A stretch of DNA of 64,000 nt from Novosphingobium huizhouense (GTDB lineage Bacteria > Pseudomonadota > Alphaproteobacteria > Sphingomonadales > Sphingomonadaceae): contig NZ_JAILXZ010000001.1 of the NCBI RefSeq assembly GCF_020179475.1, positions 1,302,001 to 1,366,000 on the forward strand, written 5' to 3'. Both the position numbers and the translations under genes were made by a program. Every line of letters starts with the position of its first letter. Position 1 is the first letter of the stretch. The notes beneath the pieces are model-generated. The model made no database searches, had not been told where the DNA came from, and saw only the letters and a program-made list of their open reading frames with translations. Below are positions 8,862 to 15,776 of the stretch, one piece after another.

Positions 8862-9146
8862 TCAGTCGAACTTGCTGTTGAGCGCAGCGAGCTGGTCGGA
8901 GATGGTCTTGAGCGTTGCGGACATCTCGGTGCTGTTCGACAGCGACGAGAACTGCGCGAGCTGGGTGACCATCTGGATGTTGTCGGTCGGCTGCGTCGGG
9001 TCCTGGTTCTGCAGCTGCGCGGTAAGCAGCTTGAGGAAGTCGCCCGCTCCGAGCGAGCCCCATCCGGACTTGGTGGCGGCCTTGGCGGAGGTCGCGGCGC
9101 TCGCGGACGCCGCACCGACCCCGGTGTTGGTAATGGCAGTGGTCAT
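8862..9146 (-). CDS. flgD: Hook assembly cap FlgD, N-terminal domain only
   Basis: FlgD is the scaffold cap that allows hook subunits to polymerise. This product is only 94 residues: a Ser/Ala-rich leader, then the FlgD core GAGDFLKLLTAQLQNQDPTQ, PTDNIQMVTQLAQFSSLSNS and a terminal helix ending LNSKFD. FlgD is normally above 200 residues with a C-terminal beta-sandwich domain, which is absent here; the frame ends cleanly and no continuation was found in the 25 bp before flgE. ATG 9146 overlaps the flgC stop by 1 bp; a GTG at 9149 would overlap by 4 bp. It may be a naturally minimal cap matching the short FlgE. Confidence 0.88.
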   Translation of the reverse strand: MTTAITNTGVGAASASAATSAKAATKSGWGSLGAGDFLKLLTAQLQNQDPTQPTDNIQMVTQLAQFSSLSNSTEMSATLKTISDQLAALNSKFD

Positions 9147-9538
9147 CACTTCATCCTCATCGTTTCGAGCATCAGCTGCTTTGCGGTCTGCATGGCCTCG
9201 ACCACGTTCTGGTACTGGCGGCTGCTTTCGAGCATCTCGACCATCTCGGCGTTTTCATCGACCGGGGCCGACCACACGTCGCCGTTCGCATCGGCCAGCG
9301 GGTGATCGGGGTTGTGCTCGCGGATCGGGGTCGCATCGGAGCGATAGACCCCGTCGACCTTGACCGTGGAGAGGCCGTTGGCGCTGTCGAGCTGCTCGGC
9401 GAAGACCGCGCGCAGGGGGCGGTAGGCTTCCTGCTCGCTCGCGGCGACGGTGCCGGCATTGGCGAGGTTCGAAGCGGCGGCGTTCATCCGGACGAGTTGC
9501 GCGGACATCGCCCGGCCGGCGACGTCGAACAGGGTCAT
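9146..9538 (-). CDS. flgC: Proximal rod protein FlgC
   Basis: FlgC is a proximal rod subunit. From ATG 9538 the product is 130 residues and starts MTLFDVAGRAMSAQLVRMNA with ASNLANAGTVAAS, the conserved FlgC N-terminus, and ends EMVEMLESSRQYQNVVEAMQ with a terminal helix. The frame is also open upstream to a TTG at 9571 and a GTG at 9565 that would overlap the flgB stop; these add about 10 residues, and a weak AGGG lies before the GTG. The start is therefore uncertain by 9-11 codons. It overlaps flgD at its stop and belongs to the flgB-led operon. Confidence 0.93.
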   Translation of the reverse strand: MTLFDVAGRAMSAQLVRMNAAASNLANAGTVAASEQEAYRPLRAVFAEQLDSANGLSTVKVDGVYRSDATPIREHNPDHPLADANGDVWSAPVDENAEMVEMLESSRQYQNVVEAMQTAKQLMLETMRMK

Positions 9539-9567
9539 CGGATTGCGGTTGACGGGCCCGGCCACGA

Positions 9568-9915
9568 TCAATCGCCCTTGATCGCGCGGGTCACTTCCTC
9601 GACCCGGCCCTTGAGGAAGCTGAGCGTGGCCGAGTACCCGACCGCATTCTCGGCGAATGCGGTCTGCTCGGTCGCCATCTCCACGGTGTTGCCGTCGAGG
9701 CTGGGCATGACCGGCACGCGATAGCGGGTCGCCGCGCCGATCGCCTTGTCGGTGCTCGCCCCGCCGGTCCGCGCAGCAAGCGCTGCGGCAAAGTCGATGT
9801 CCTTGGCCTTGTAGCCGGGGGTGCCGGCATTAGCGATGTTCGAGGCGAGCTGGCCCATGCGCTGCGAGCGCAGTTCCAGCGCCATTCCGTGGATGCCGAA
9901 GAGTGTATCGCTCAT
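9568..9915 (-). CDS. flgB: Proximal rod protein FlgB
   Basis: FlgB is the first rod component laid on the MS ring. The 115-residue product starts MSDTLFGIHGMALELRSQRM with LASNIANAGTPGYKAKDIDF, typical of FlgB, and ends with a helix (LSFLKGRVEEVTRAIKGD). It is the first gene of the minus-strand operon. A sigma-54 type promoter lies at 9963-9981, about 50 bp upstream of the ATG, so the flgB-to-motB operon is probably a class of flagellar genes under RpoN and an enhancer-binding protein. AAGG about 14 nt before the start is a weak ribosome-binding site. Confidence 0.96.
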   Translation of the reverse strand: MSDTLFGIHGMALELRSQRMGQLASNIANAGTPGYKAKDIDFAAALAARTGGASTDKAIGAATRYRVPVMPSLDGNTVEMATEQTAFAENAVGYSATLSFLKGRVEEVTRAIKGD

Positions 9916-9962
9916 GATCTGGCCGCCTTGCTGCGGAGGTGGACGCTATTGCCCTCCAACCT

Positions 9963-9981
9963 CAGCAAGGTGCGTGCCAAG
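9963..9981 (-). promoter_or_regulatory. Sigma-54 (RpoN) promoter of the flgB operon
   Basis: On the minus strand the sequence reads TTGGCACGCACCTTGCTGAG. It contains the -24 element TGGCACG (9973..9979), the -12 element TTGCT (9964..9968) and exactly 10 nt between the invariant GG and GC, matching the RpoN consensus TGGCACG-N4-TTGCW. The predicted transcript would start near 9953, giving a leader of about 38 nt before flgB. RpoN control of hook and rod genes is established in Caulobacter and other bacteria; here it is inferred from the sequence alone. Confidence 0.85.
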
Positions 9982-10066
9982 CCGGCGCCGTGGTCTGCAG
10001 ATGCGGGGGCGGGCGAGGGGCTGGCAGGCGAGTCCCGCGCGATTTTGTGAGTCCCGGGTGCGGGCC

Positions 10067-10096
10067 TTGCCCGGCAACCGCTTGCCGCCCCGGCAA
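10067..10096. promoter_or_regulatory. Paired TTGCC inverted repeats in the divergent flagellar control region
   Basis: Two inverted repeats lie side by side: TTGCC-C-GGCAA at 10067-10077 and TTGCCG-CCC-CGGCAA at 10082-10096. They are about 90-130 bp upstream of the sigma-54 promoter of flgB and about 70 bp upstream of the motA-like gene. A related repeat with the same half-site is found before flgM (11895-11914). The distance suits an enhancer for an RpoN activator such as a FlbD homologue; that assignment is an inference. Confidence 0.5.
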
Positions 10097-10164
10097 AGTT
10101 CGGCCTCGACTGAATTTCCCTCGCGCGAGGCCGTTCTCGTGGATGAGGAGGAACGCGCGCCCCG

Positions 10165-10896
10165 ATGGAAATTTCTCACCTACTGAACGCTTCGGCTGCC
10201 ATCGTCGTCGGCGGCGGGACCGTGCTCGGCACGGTCCTGCGGGCCGGCATCGGCGATTGCCGGACAACGATCGTCGCCCTGGCGCGGCTGGTGCGTCCGG
10301 CGTTCCATGCCGAGAAGGTGCGCGCCGACCTTGCCGGGCAGGTCGCGCAGATCCGCCAGGACGGCGTGCTGCGCGCGCGCTTCCGCCAGGTCGGCGACGC
10401 CGAGTTCGACGAAGCCACCGAAGCGCTGATTAGCTCCCGCTCGATCGAGGCGCTGATCGAGCGCCACGAACAGCACGCACGGCGGCGGCGCAAGGCTGCC
10501 GCGGCCGCGGCGCGAACCTTGTACCAGGCCGCGGACCTCGGTCCCGTGTTCGGCCTTGCCGGCACGCTCGTCTCGCTCAGCCAGCTTCCGCCCGAAGGGG
10601 TCGCGCGCGCTGCGCTGTCGGGCGCCATTTCGCTCGCCGTGCTGACCACGCTCTACGGCGTGCTCGTTGCCAACATCATCTTCGCCCCGCTGGCGCGTGC
10701 GGTCGAGCGTCAGGCCGATGCCGAGGAGGCAGCCCGACAGGAGGTGATCGACTGGCTCTCGTGGCAACTCGCGCCTGCACTGCCGACCCAGGTCGCAGCG
10801 ACCCGGCAAGCGCCGCGCGCCGCCCCGGTGCGCGCGCCTGCGCCGGTCGAAGCCGAGGACCGTCCCGCAGTCGATCCCCTCGGGGAAGTGGCCTGA
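10165..10896 (+). CDS. MotA/TolQ/ExbB-family proton-channel protein, divergent
   Basis: A 243-residue membrane protein of the MotA/TolQ/ExbB family. There is one predicted N-terminal membrane segment (about 8-27), a cytoplasmic loop rich in Arg, Glu and Ala (about 45-118), and two segments at about 123-142 and 152-178. The motifs ADLGPVFGLAGTLVSLSQL and LTTLYGVLVANIIFAPLA closely resemble MotA segments 3 and 4, with prolines in the expected places. The C-terminal 40 residues are Pro/Ala-rich. A MotB-like partner begins 2 bp after its stop. A canonical motA-motB pair already exists at 180-1901, so this is a second, reduced channel unit at the head of the plus-strand flagellar arm. The ATG has GAGGAGGA 13 nt upstream, which is long spacing. 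Confidence 0.8.
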   Translation: MEISHLLNASAAIVVGGGTVLGTVLRAGIGDCRTTIVALARLVRPAFHAEKVRADLAGQVAQIRQDGVLRARFRQVGDAEFDEATEALISSRSIEALIERHEQHARRRRKAAAAAARTLYQAADLGPVFGLAGTLVSLSQLPPEGVARAALSGAISLAVLTTLYGVLVANIIFAPLARAVERQADAEEAARQEVIDWLSWQLAPALPTQVAATRQAPRAAPVRAPAPVEAEDRPAVDPLGEVA

Positions 10897-10898
10897 CC

Positions 10899-11339
10899 TT
10901 GCGGCCCTCGCTGACATGGCAGACGATCCTCGCGGACCTTGCGTTGATCCTGTTCATGGTCACGGCCTCGGCCTTGTCCGACCCGGCCGCCGCGCCGCCG
11001 CAGAAGCCCGCGGCGCCGGCCCCGTCGAGCCCGCGGCCGATGCCGACTCCTGTGCGCGCTTCGCCTGCGGGCGAACCGGTCGGAGTATGGCGCGAGGGGC
11101 CCGGCATGCCCCCGCTGTCCCGATGGGTCGCGCAGGAAGGCGCCGATCCGCGCCTTCGCGCCACCGTCCTGGTGCGCGAAACCGGCGACACCGGGCTCGC
11201 GCTCGAGCATGCCCGCGAACTGCTCGGCCAACTGGGGCCGCTCGCTCCGCACGCCCGTCTCGTGGTCGAGCCGAGCGGGCGCGAAGGAGCGGGAGCAACG
11301 GTCACGCTCGGCTACGATGCGGACCCGATGGCACGATGA
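10899..11339 (+). CDS. Small MotB/ExbD-like partner of the second channel unit
   Basis: No family is certain. From a TTG start 2 bp after the previous stop the 146-residue product has one N-terminal membrane segment (ILADLALILFMVTASAL, about 10-26) with an Asp at position 13 at its cytoplasmic side, as in MotB and ExbD. A Pro/Ala-rich linker (about 30-55) leads to a domain of about 80 residues ending TVTLGYDADPMAR. The OmpA-like peptidoglycan-binding motif of MotB is absent, so it may not be a wall-anchored stator. The stop overlaps flgA by 4 bp (ATGA). Topology, Asp and adjacency to a MotA-like gene suggest a channel partner; function is inferred. Confidence 0.65.
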   Translation: MRPSLTWQTILADLALILFMVTASALSDPAAAPPQKPAAPAPSSPRPMPTPVRASPAGEPVGVWREGPGMPPLSRWVAQEGADPRLRATVLVRETGDTGLALEHARELLGQLGPLAPHARLVVEPSGREGAGATVTLGYDADPMAR

Positions 11340-11890
11340 TTGCTTGGAACTGGAGCAAGTTCAACCGCTTGCCGAGACGCGCCATGCTCTTTCGCCGACT
11401 TCCGCTGATTGCCGCCCTGCTGGCCGGCGCTTCGCTTCCTGCCAGACCCGCCCGGGCAGGCGGGTTCACCGATCCCGTCGAGATCGACCGCGCCGTCGCC
11501 GCATTCACCGGTGCGCCGATCGGCGTGCCGGGCGGCGCGCAATTGCCGGTCGACCGTCGGCTTCGCCTGGTGCAATGTACCGCACCGCTCGCGCTCAGCT
11601 GGCGCAACGGCGGGCACGACAGCGTGGTCGTGCAATGTCCGGAGGCAGGCGGCTGGCGCATCTTCGTCGCCGTCGCGCAGCAGCAGCAGGCGGATACGAC
11701 CCCGGCGGTGGCGCGGGGCGATGCGGTGACCATCGCCGCCACGGGCGACGGCTTTTCGGTGTCGCAACCGGGCGAGGCGCTCGACGCCGGCGCGGTCGGC
11801 GCCTGGATACGTGTTCGTACGAATGCCAAGGCCGACCCGATGCGCGCGCAGATCGTCCGCCCAGGCCTCGTGCAACTGCCTGTAGAATAA
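11336..11890 (+). CDS. flgA: P-ring assembly chaperone FlgA
   Basis: FlgA is the periplasmic chaperone needed for FlgI to polymerise into the P ring. The product is 184 residues from the ATG at 11336, which overlaps the preceding stop by 4 bp; an internal ATG at 11384 would give a more ordinary signal peptide (MLFRRLPLIAALLAG...ARA). The mature part has two cysteines (VQCTAPL and VVQCPEAGG) and the C-terminal SAF-type region with AVARGDAVTI, DGFSVSQPGEALDAG, GAWIRVRT and DPMRAQIVRPGLVQL, which fits the FlgA family. It is short for the family but complete in the C-terminal domain. FlgI is encoded at 4595. Confidence 0.88.
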   Translation: MIAWNWSKFNRLPRRAMLFRRLPLIAALLAGASLPARPARAGGFTDPVEIDRAVAAFTGAPIGVPGGAQLPVDRRLRLVQCTAPLALSWRNGGHDSVVVQCPEAGGWRIFVAVAQQQQADTTPAVARGDAVTIAATGDGFSVSQPGEALDAGAVGAWIRVRTNAKADPMRAQIVRPGLVQLPVE

Positions 11891-11894
11891 CGCA

Positions 11895-11914
11895 TTTTGC
11901 CGGTTTCGGCAAAA
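11895..11914. promoter_or_regulatory. Inverted repeat upstream of flgM
   Basis: An 8-bp inverted repeat, TTTTGCCG-GTTT-CGGCAAAA, sits 4 bp after the flgA stop and 73 bp before flgM. Because the A-run follows the stem on the plus strand it does not read as a plus-strand terminator. Its half-site TTGCCG/CGGCAA is the same as in the repeats at 10067-10096, so a shared flagellar regulator site is a reasonable inference. Confidence 0.45.
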
Positions 11915-11987
11915 AAGCGCCGCACCACCTTAATCCAGCTGCTCCCGCGTCGTTCTTCCCTGTGTAACAACGCCGAGGAGCGGAACC

Positions 11988-12272
11988 ATGCCACCCATTG
12001 AAATCGGACCGTCGCGCCCGGTTGGCGCGGTTCAGGTGAAAACCATCTGTGCCGAGACCGGTCAGGTAGAGAGTGCCAAGACGTCGACGCCCGCCAGCGC
12101 CGCGCCGCAGGTCCAGACCAGCGACGCAGTCAAGGGCGGTGACGCTCCCATCGATTCCGAACGGGTCGCGAAGATCCGCAAGGCGATCGAGGAGGGACAC
12201 TACCCGGTCATTCCCACCCGCATCGCCGATGCGATGATCGCCGCCGGAATGTTGTTGAGGAGCCCCCAGTAA
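11988..12272 (+). CDS. flgM: Anti-sigma-28 factor FlgM
   Basis: FlgM holds the flagellar sigma factor FliA inactive until the hook is complete and FlgM is exported. The 94-residue product has a low-complexity N-terminal half and the conserved sigma-binding C-terminal half: IDSERVAKIRKAIEEGHYPV followed by TRIADAMI (about 57-85). The family is usually 90-100 residues. GAGGAGCGG lies about 6 nt before the ATG. The stop overlaps the next gene by one base (TAATG). FliA itself is the last gene of the same arm, at 15773. Confidence 0.92.
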   Translation: MPPIEIGPSRPVGAVQVKTICAETGQVESAKTSTPASAAPQVQTSDAVKGGDAPIDSERVAKIRKAIEEGHYPVIPTRIADAMIAAGMLLRSPQ

Positions 12273-12649
12273 TGGCCATGTCGCTTGCCGCGCACGAGAC
12301 CGCGTTCGACCCGATTCTCGACCCGGTCGAGCTGCGCGAGACCCTGCGGCAGATGCTTGCCGTGCTCGAAGACGAAAGGCACGCGCTTGCAGGCCTCGAC
12401 GTCGATGCGATCATGGGGTGCGCGGTCGGCAAGAACGCGCTGTGCGGACGGCTCGACACCGCCGCCATGGCGATGGTCGACGAGGAGTGCCTGGGGCTGC
12501 TCGACGCGGCGCGCCGGCTCAACGAGGCCAATCGCCGCGTGCGTAACCTCATCGCGGCCAACGTGGCGCAGCGGCTCGATGCGATGACCGGGCAGCCGGC
12601 GCTCTATCGTGCCCATGCCGCGCCGGCCAGGATTGGCCGCGCACGCTGA
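12272..12649 (+). CDS. flgN: FlgN-like export chaperone
   Basis: A 125-residue helical protein that fits FlgN, the cytosolic chaperone for FlgK and FlgL. What is seen is a long amphipathic helix (ELRETLRQMLAVLEDERHAL, about 20-39), a conserved-looking Asp/Lys spacing (LDVDAIMGCAVGKNALCGRL) and a second helix ending NRRVRNLIAANVAQRL. Sequence similarity within FlgN is low, so the call rests mainly on size, helices and position directly after flgM, the usual flgM-flgN order. The ATG overlaps the flgM stop; a second ATG two codons later is possible. Confidence 0.7.
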   Translation: MAMSLAAHETAFDPILDPVELRETLRQMLAVLEDERHALAGLDVDAIMGCAVGKNALCGRLDTAAMAMVDEECLGLLDAARRLNEANRRVRNLIAANVAQRLDAMTGQPALYRAHAAPARIGRAR

Positions 12650-12746
12650 CCCGCCCGACTTCCGAGGCAAGGTCCGCCAGCGTTTGGCACGGCCCTTGCT
12701 GAAGCCTTTCCGTGTGCCTCGACAGGCGCGATGGAAAGGGAAGTGC

Positions 12747-13664
12747 GTGAGTTCAGTCCAGTCTCTGCCGGGCGCGGGAAGGCCCGGCGAAGTCCACGCA
12801 GCGATCGCCCGCGCGGCCGAGGCCACCGGCGTCGATTTCAGTTATCTGCTGGCGCAGGCCAAGCTCGAATCCGGGCTCGACCCTTCGGCCCAGGCGCGCA
12901 CCTCGAGCGCCAGCGGGCTCTACCAGTTCACCGATGCGACCTGGTTGCGCACCCTCGGCAACCACGCTGCCGAGCATGGCATCGCATGGGCGGCCGATGC
13001 GATCCAGAGCGGCGCGGCGCGCGATCCGCAGATCCGCTCGCAGCTGATGGCGCTGCGCTACGACCCGCAGATTTCCGCGCTCATGGCGGGGGAACTCGCC
13101 AACGACAATCGCGCCCAGCTTGGCGCGACGCTCGGCCGCGAGCCCGACAGCGCCGAGCTCTACATGGCACACTTTCTCGGCTCGGAAGGCGCGGTGCGTT
13201 TCTTGTCCGCGCTCGACAGCGATCCGACCCGTTCTGCCGCGGCAATCCTGCCCAAGGCCGCCGCGGCCAACCGCGGGATATTCTTCGGCCCCGGCGGCGC
13301 GCGCAGCGTGGGCGAGGTGATGGATCTGGTACGCTCGCGGCTCGAAGCCGCGATGCCCGGCGTCGGCAACTTGCTGCCGGGCGGCAACGGGCTGCCCTAC
13401 GACCAGGCGCCGCTGGGTAGCGCCGCCCCGACGCTCGATTACCTGCCCGTTCCGCTTACCCGCCAGGGCGCCGAGGCGCCGAGCTGGGGCGGCGACGTCG
13501 CGCGCGAATATCACGCCGTCGCCAGCGCGCTGCCGGCGGTTGCGCCGGGCAGGTCCGCGACGATGGCCGACACCTTGCGCGACACCTTCGGCGTCGGCGA
13601 AGGCGGTGCCGCGCCCCAGCACGTGCGCGCGGCCTATGGTCGCCTGCGCGCTTTCGGGCTCTAG
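12747..13664 (+). CDS. Flagellar lytic transglycosylase (SLT domain)
   Basis: A peptidoglycan lytic transglycosylase of 305 residues from GTG 12747, which has a GAAAGGGAAG ribosome-binding site just upstream. The SLT fold is at about 15-120: AKLESGLDPSAQARTSSASG contains the catalytic Glu and the GLYQF signature follows, then LMALRYDPQISALMAG and YMAHFLGSEGAVRFL. No signal peptide is evident, so export may be by the flagellar system. It lies between flgN and flhA in the flagellar arm. Single-domain FlgJ (4200) lacks a hydrolase, and this enzyme is the likely substitute, by analogy with SltF of Rhodobacter sphaeroides. An upstream in-frame ATG at 12609 lies inside the flgN-like gene and is less likely. 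Confidence 0.87.
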   Translation: MSSVQSLPGAGRPGEVHAAIARAAEATGVDFSYLLAQAKLESGLDPSAQARTSSASGLYQFTDATWLRTLGNHAAEHGIAWAADAIQSGAARDPQIRSQLMALRYDPQISALMAGELANDNRAQLGATLGREPDSAELYMAHFLGSEGAVRFLSALDSDPTRSAAAILPKAAAANRGIFFGPGGARSVGEVMDLVRSRLEAAMPGVGNLLPGGNGLPYDQAPLGSAAPTLDYLPVPLTRQGAEAPSWGGDVAREYHAVASALPAVAPGRSATMADTLRDTFGVGEGGAAPQHVRAAYGRLRAFGL

Positions 13665-13667
13665 GCC

Positions 13668-15776
13668 ATGCTGAAACGGTTCGGCGCCAACCCCGGCGCA
13701 CTGGCGCTTCCGGCGGGCATCCTCACGCTCATCGTTCTGATGATCGTGCCGATCCCCTCGGTCCTGCTCGACGTCTTCTTCGTGCTCAACATCGCGCTGT
13801 CGGTCGCGATCCTGATGGCGGCGATGAACGCCGAAAAGCCGCTCGATTTCTCCTCGTTTCCCAGCGTGCTGCTGTTCGCGACGTTGCTGCGCCTGTCGCT
13901 CAACGTCGCCTCCACCCGCGTCGTGCTGGTCCACGGGCACGAAGGCGGCGCGGCGGCAGGGCACGTGATCGAGAGTTTCGGCGAATTTCTCATCGGCGGC
14001 AATTTCGCGGTCGGGCTGTTCGTCTTCCTGATCCTGATGATCATCAACATGGTCGTCGTCACGCGCGGCGCCGGGCGCGTCTCGGAAGTGTCCGCGCGCT
14101 TCACGCTCGATGCGTTGCCGGGCAAGCAGATGGCGATCGACGCGGACCTCGCCGCAGGCCTGTGCACCGCGGACGAAGCCAAGAACCGTCGGCGCGAGGT
14201 CTCGACCGAAGCCGATTTCTACGGTTCGATGGACGGCGCGAGCAAGTTCGTGAAGGGCGATGCGGTCGCCGCGCTTCTGATCCTGGGCGTCAACATCATC
14301 GCCGGCTTCTGCCTCGGCATGATCAGCCACGGGCTCTCGGCCACCGATGCGGCGCAGCGCTACATCACGCTTGCGGTCGGCGATGCGCTGGTGGCGCAGG
14401 TGCCCTCGCTTCTGCTGTCGATCGCGGCGGCGGTGATCGTCACGCGCGTGACCGATACGCGCGACTTGTCCGGGCAGATCGGCGGCCAGTTCGCCAGCCC
14501 GCGGACCTGGTTGCCGGTCGCGGTGATCCTTGCCGCCATCGGGATGATCCCGGCCATGCCGCAAACCGTGTTCCTGCCGGCCGCGGGTCTCGCCGGCTGG
14601 CTGTGGTGGCGGCTCAAGAAGCGCGAGGAACGGTCGCGGCAGGCGCCGGTGGTCGAAGCCGCCCCGCCGCCCGATCCGTCGCGGATCGCATTGGAGGACG
14701 TCAGCGATCACACGCTGGTGACCATCGAACTGGGTTACGGCCTCGTCCACCTCGTCGACGAACGTCGCGGCGCGCCGCTGGTGGCGCGGGTGACCGGGGT
14801 GCGCAAGCAGCTCAGCCAGGCGTTCGGCTTCGTCGTGCCGCAGTTCCGGGTGCGCGATTCGCTCGAACTCGTGCCCGGCGGCTACCGCATTCTGCTCGGC
14901 GGCGTGGTCGTCGGCAGCGCGGAGATCCGGCCCGAGCGGGTCCTTGCGATCGATGCGGGCGAAGCCCGTCCCGATCACGGCCTCGGCGGCGAGCCGACCC
15001 GCGATCCCAGCTTCGGCTGCCCGGCCTTGTGGATCGACCCTGCGCAGCGCGACCAGGCCATCGCCGAAGGTTTTCTGACGGTCGATGCGAGCACGGTGCT
15101 GGCCACCCATCTCAACCAGTTGCTGGGCGAGCGGCCGCACCTGCTGCTCGGGCCAGACGAGGTCCGCTCGATCGTCGAAGGCGTTCGCGAACGCGCGGCG
15201 GGCCTGGTCGAAACGATCCATCCCAATCCGCTGGGGCTGGGCGCGCTGACGCGGCTGTTCCACGCGCTGCTCGAGGACGGGATCAGCGTCGCGCATCCGT
15301 TGCCGATCCTGTCGGCGATCGGCCAGGCGGTGCAGCAGACCACCGACCACGAACGGATGATCGACATTGTCCGCGCCGAACTGGGACCGTTGATCGTCGC
15401 GCGAATCTGTCCGCCGACGCAGCGACTGCCGGTCCTGACCCTCGAAGCGGGGCTCGAGCAGATGATCGTCAACGGCATGCACGATCCCGTCACCGGGCAG
15501 CCGGTGATCGAGCCCGACCTTGCCCGCGCCATTGGCGAGCGCGTTGCCGACATCGTCGCCGAGCGCGGTCCAGCCGCACCTCCGATGGCGCTGATCGTCC
15601 AGCCCCGCGCGCGCCGGTCGCTCGCCGCGCTGCTTCGCCTGCGTGCGCCGGGATGCCTGGTCATCTCGATCTCCGAGCTGCCGCCGACCCAGCCGATCGA
15701 GGTCGTCTCGGTCATCGGCGAGACGGCCGCGCCCCCCTCCTTGCCAGCTCCCACCGTTCAGGGACTTGCCGCATGA
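13668..15776 (+). CDS. flhA: Flagellar export gate protein FlhA
   Basis: FlhA is the large inner-membrane component of the flagellar type III export gate; its cytoplasmic ring receives chaperone-substrate complexes. The 702-residue product has an N-terminal half with about eight membrane segments and the FHIPEP signature region (VVVTRGAGRVSEVSARFTLD, then ALPGKQMAIDADLAAGL, about 125-165), then a cytoplasmic domain from about 320. Length matches the family (about 690-700). It starts 3 bp after the transglycosylase stop and overlaps fliA by 4 bp (ATGA). The rest of the export apparatus is not in this window. Confidence 0.97.
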   Translation: MLKRFGANPGALALPAGILTLIVLMIVPIPSVLLDVFFVLNIALSVAILMAAMNAEKPLDFSSFPSVLLFATLLRLSLNVASTRVVLVHGHEGGAAAGHVIESFGEFLIGGNFAVGLFVFLILMIINMVVVTRGAGRVSEVSARFTLDALPGKQMAIDADLAAGLCTADEAKNRRREVSTEADFYGSMDGASKFVKGDAVAALLILGVNIIAGFCLGMISHGLSATDAAQRYITLAVGDALVAQVPSLLLSIAAAVIVTRVTDTRDLSGQIGGQFASPRTWLPVAVILAAIGMIPAMPQTVFLPAAGLAGWLWWRLKKREERSRQAPVVEAAPPPDPSRIALEDVSDHTLVTIELGYGLVHLVDERRGAPLVARVTGVRKQLSQAFGFVVPQFRVRDSLELVPGGYRILLGGVVVGSAEIRPERVLAIDAGEARPDHGLGGEPTRDPSFGCPALWIDPAQRDQAIAEGFLTVDASTVLATHLNQLLGERPHLLLGPDEVRSIVEGVRERAAGLVETIHPNPLGLGALTRLFHALLEDGISVAHPLPILSAIGQAVQQTTDHERMIDIVRAELGPLIVARICPPTQRLPVLTLEAGLEQMIVNGMHDPVTGQPVIEPDLARAIGERVADIVAERGPAAPPMALIVQPRARRSLAALLRLRAPGCLVISISELPPTQPIEVVSVIGETAAPPSLPAPTVQGLAA

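Noticed and set aside
10073..10085. Sigma-54 promoter before the motA-like gene (GGCAACCGCTTGC)
   Set aside because: Only 9 nt separate the GG and GC elements; RpoN needs 10. The repeat there is better read as part of the TTGCC palindromes.
12753..15482. Long minus-strand open frame (909 codons) over flhA
   Set aside because: Antisense shadow of the transglycosylase and flhA genes in G+C-rich DNA; composition is Asp/Arg/His-rich and unlike any protein.
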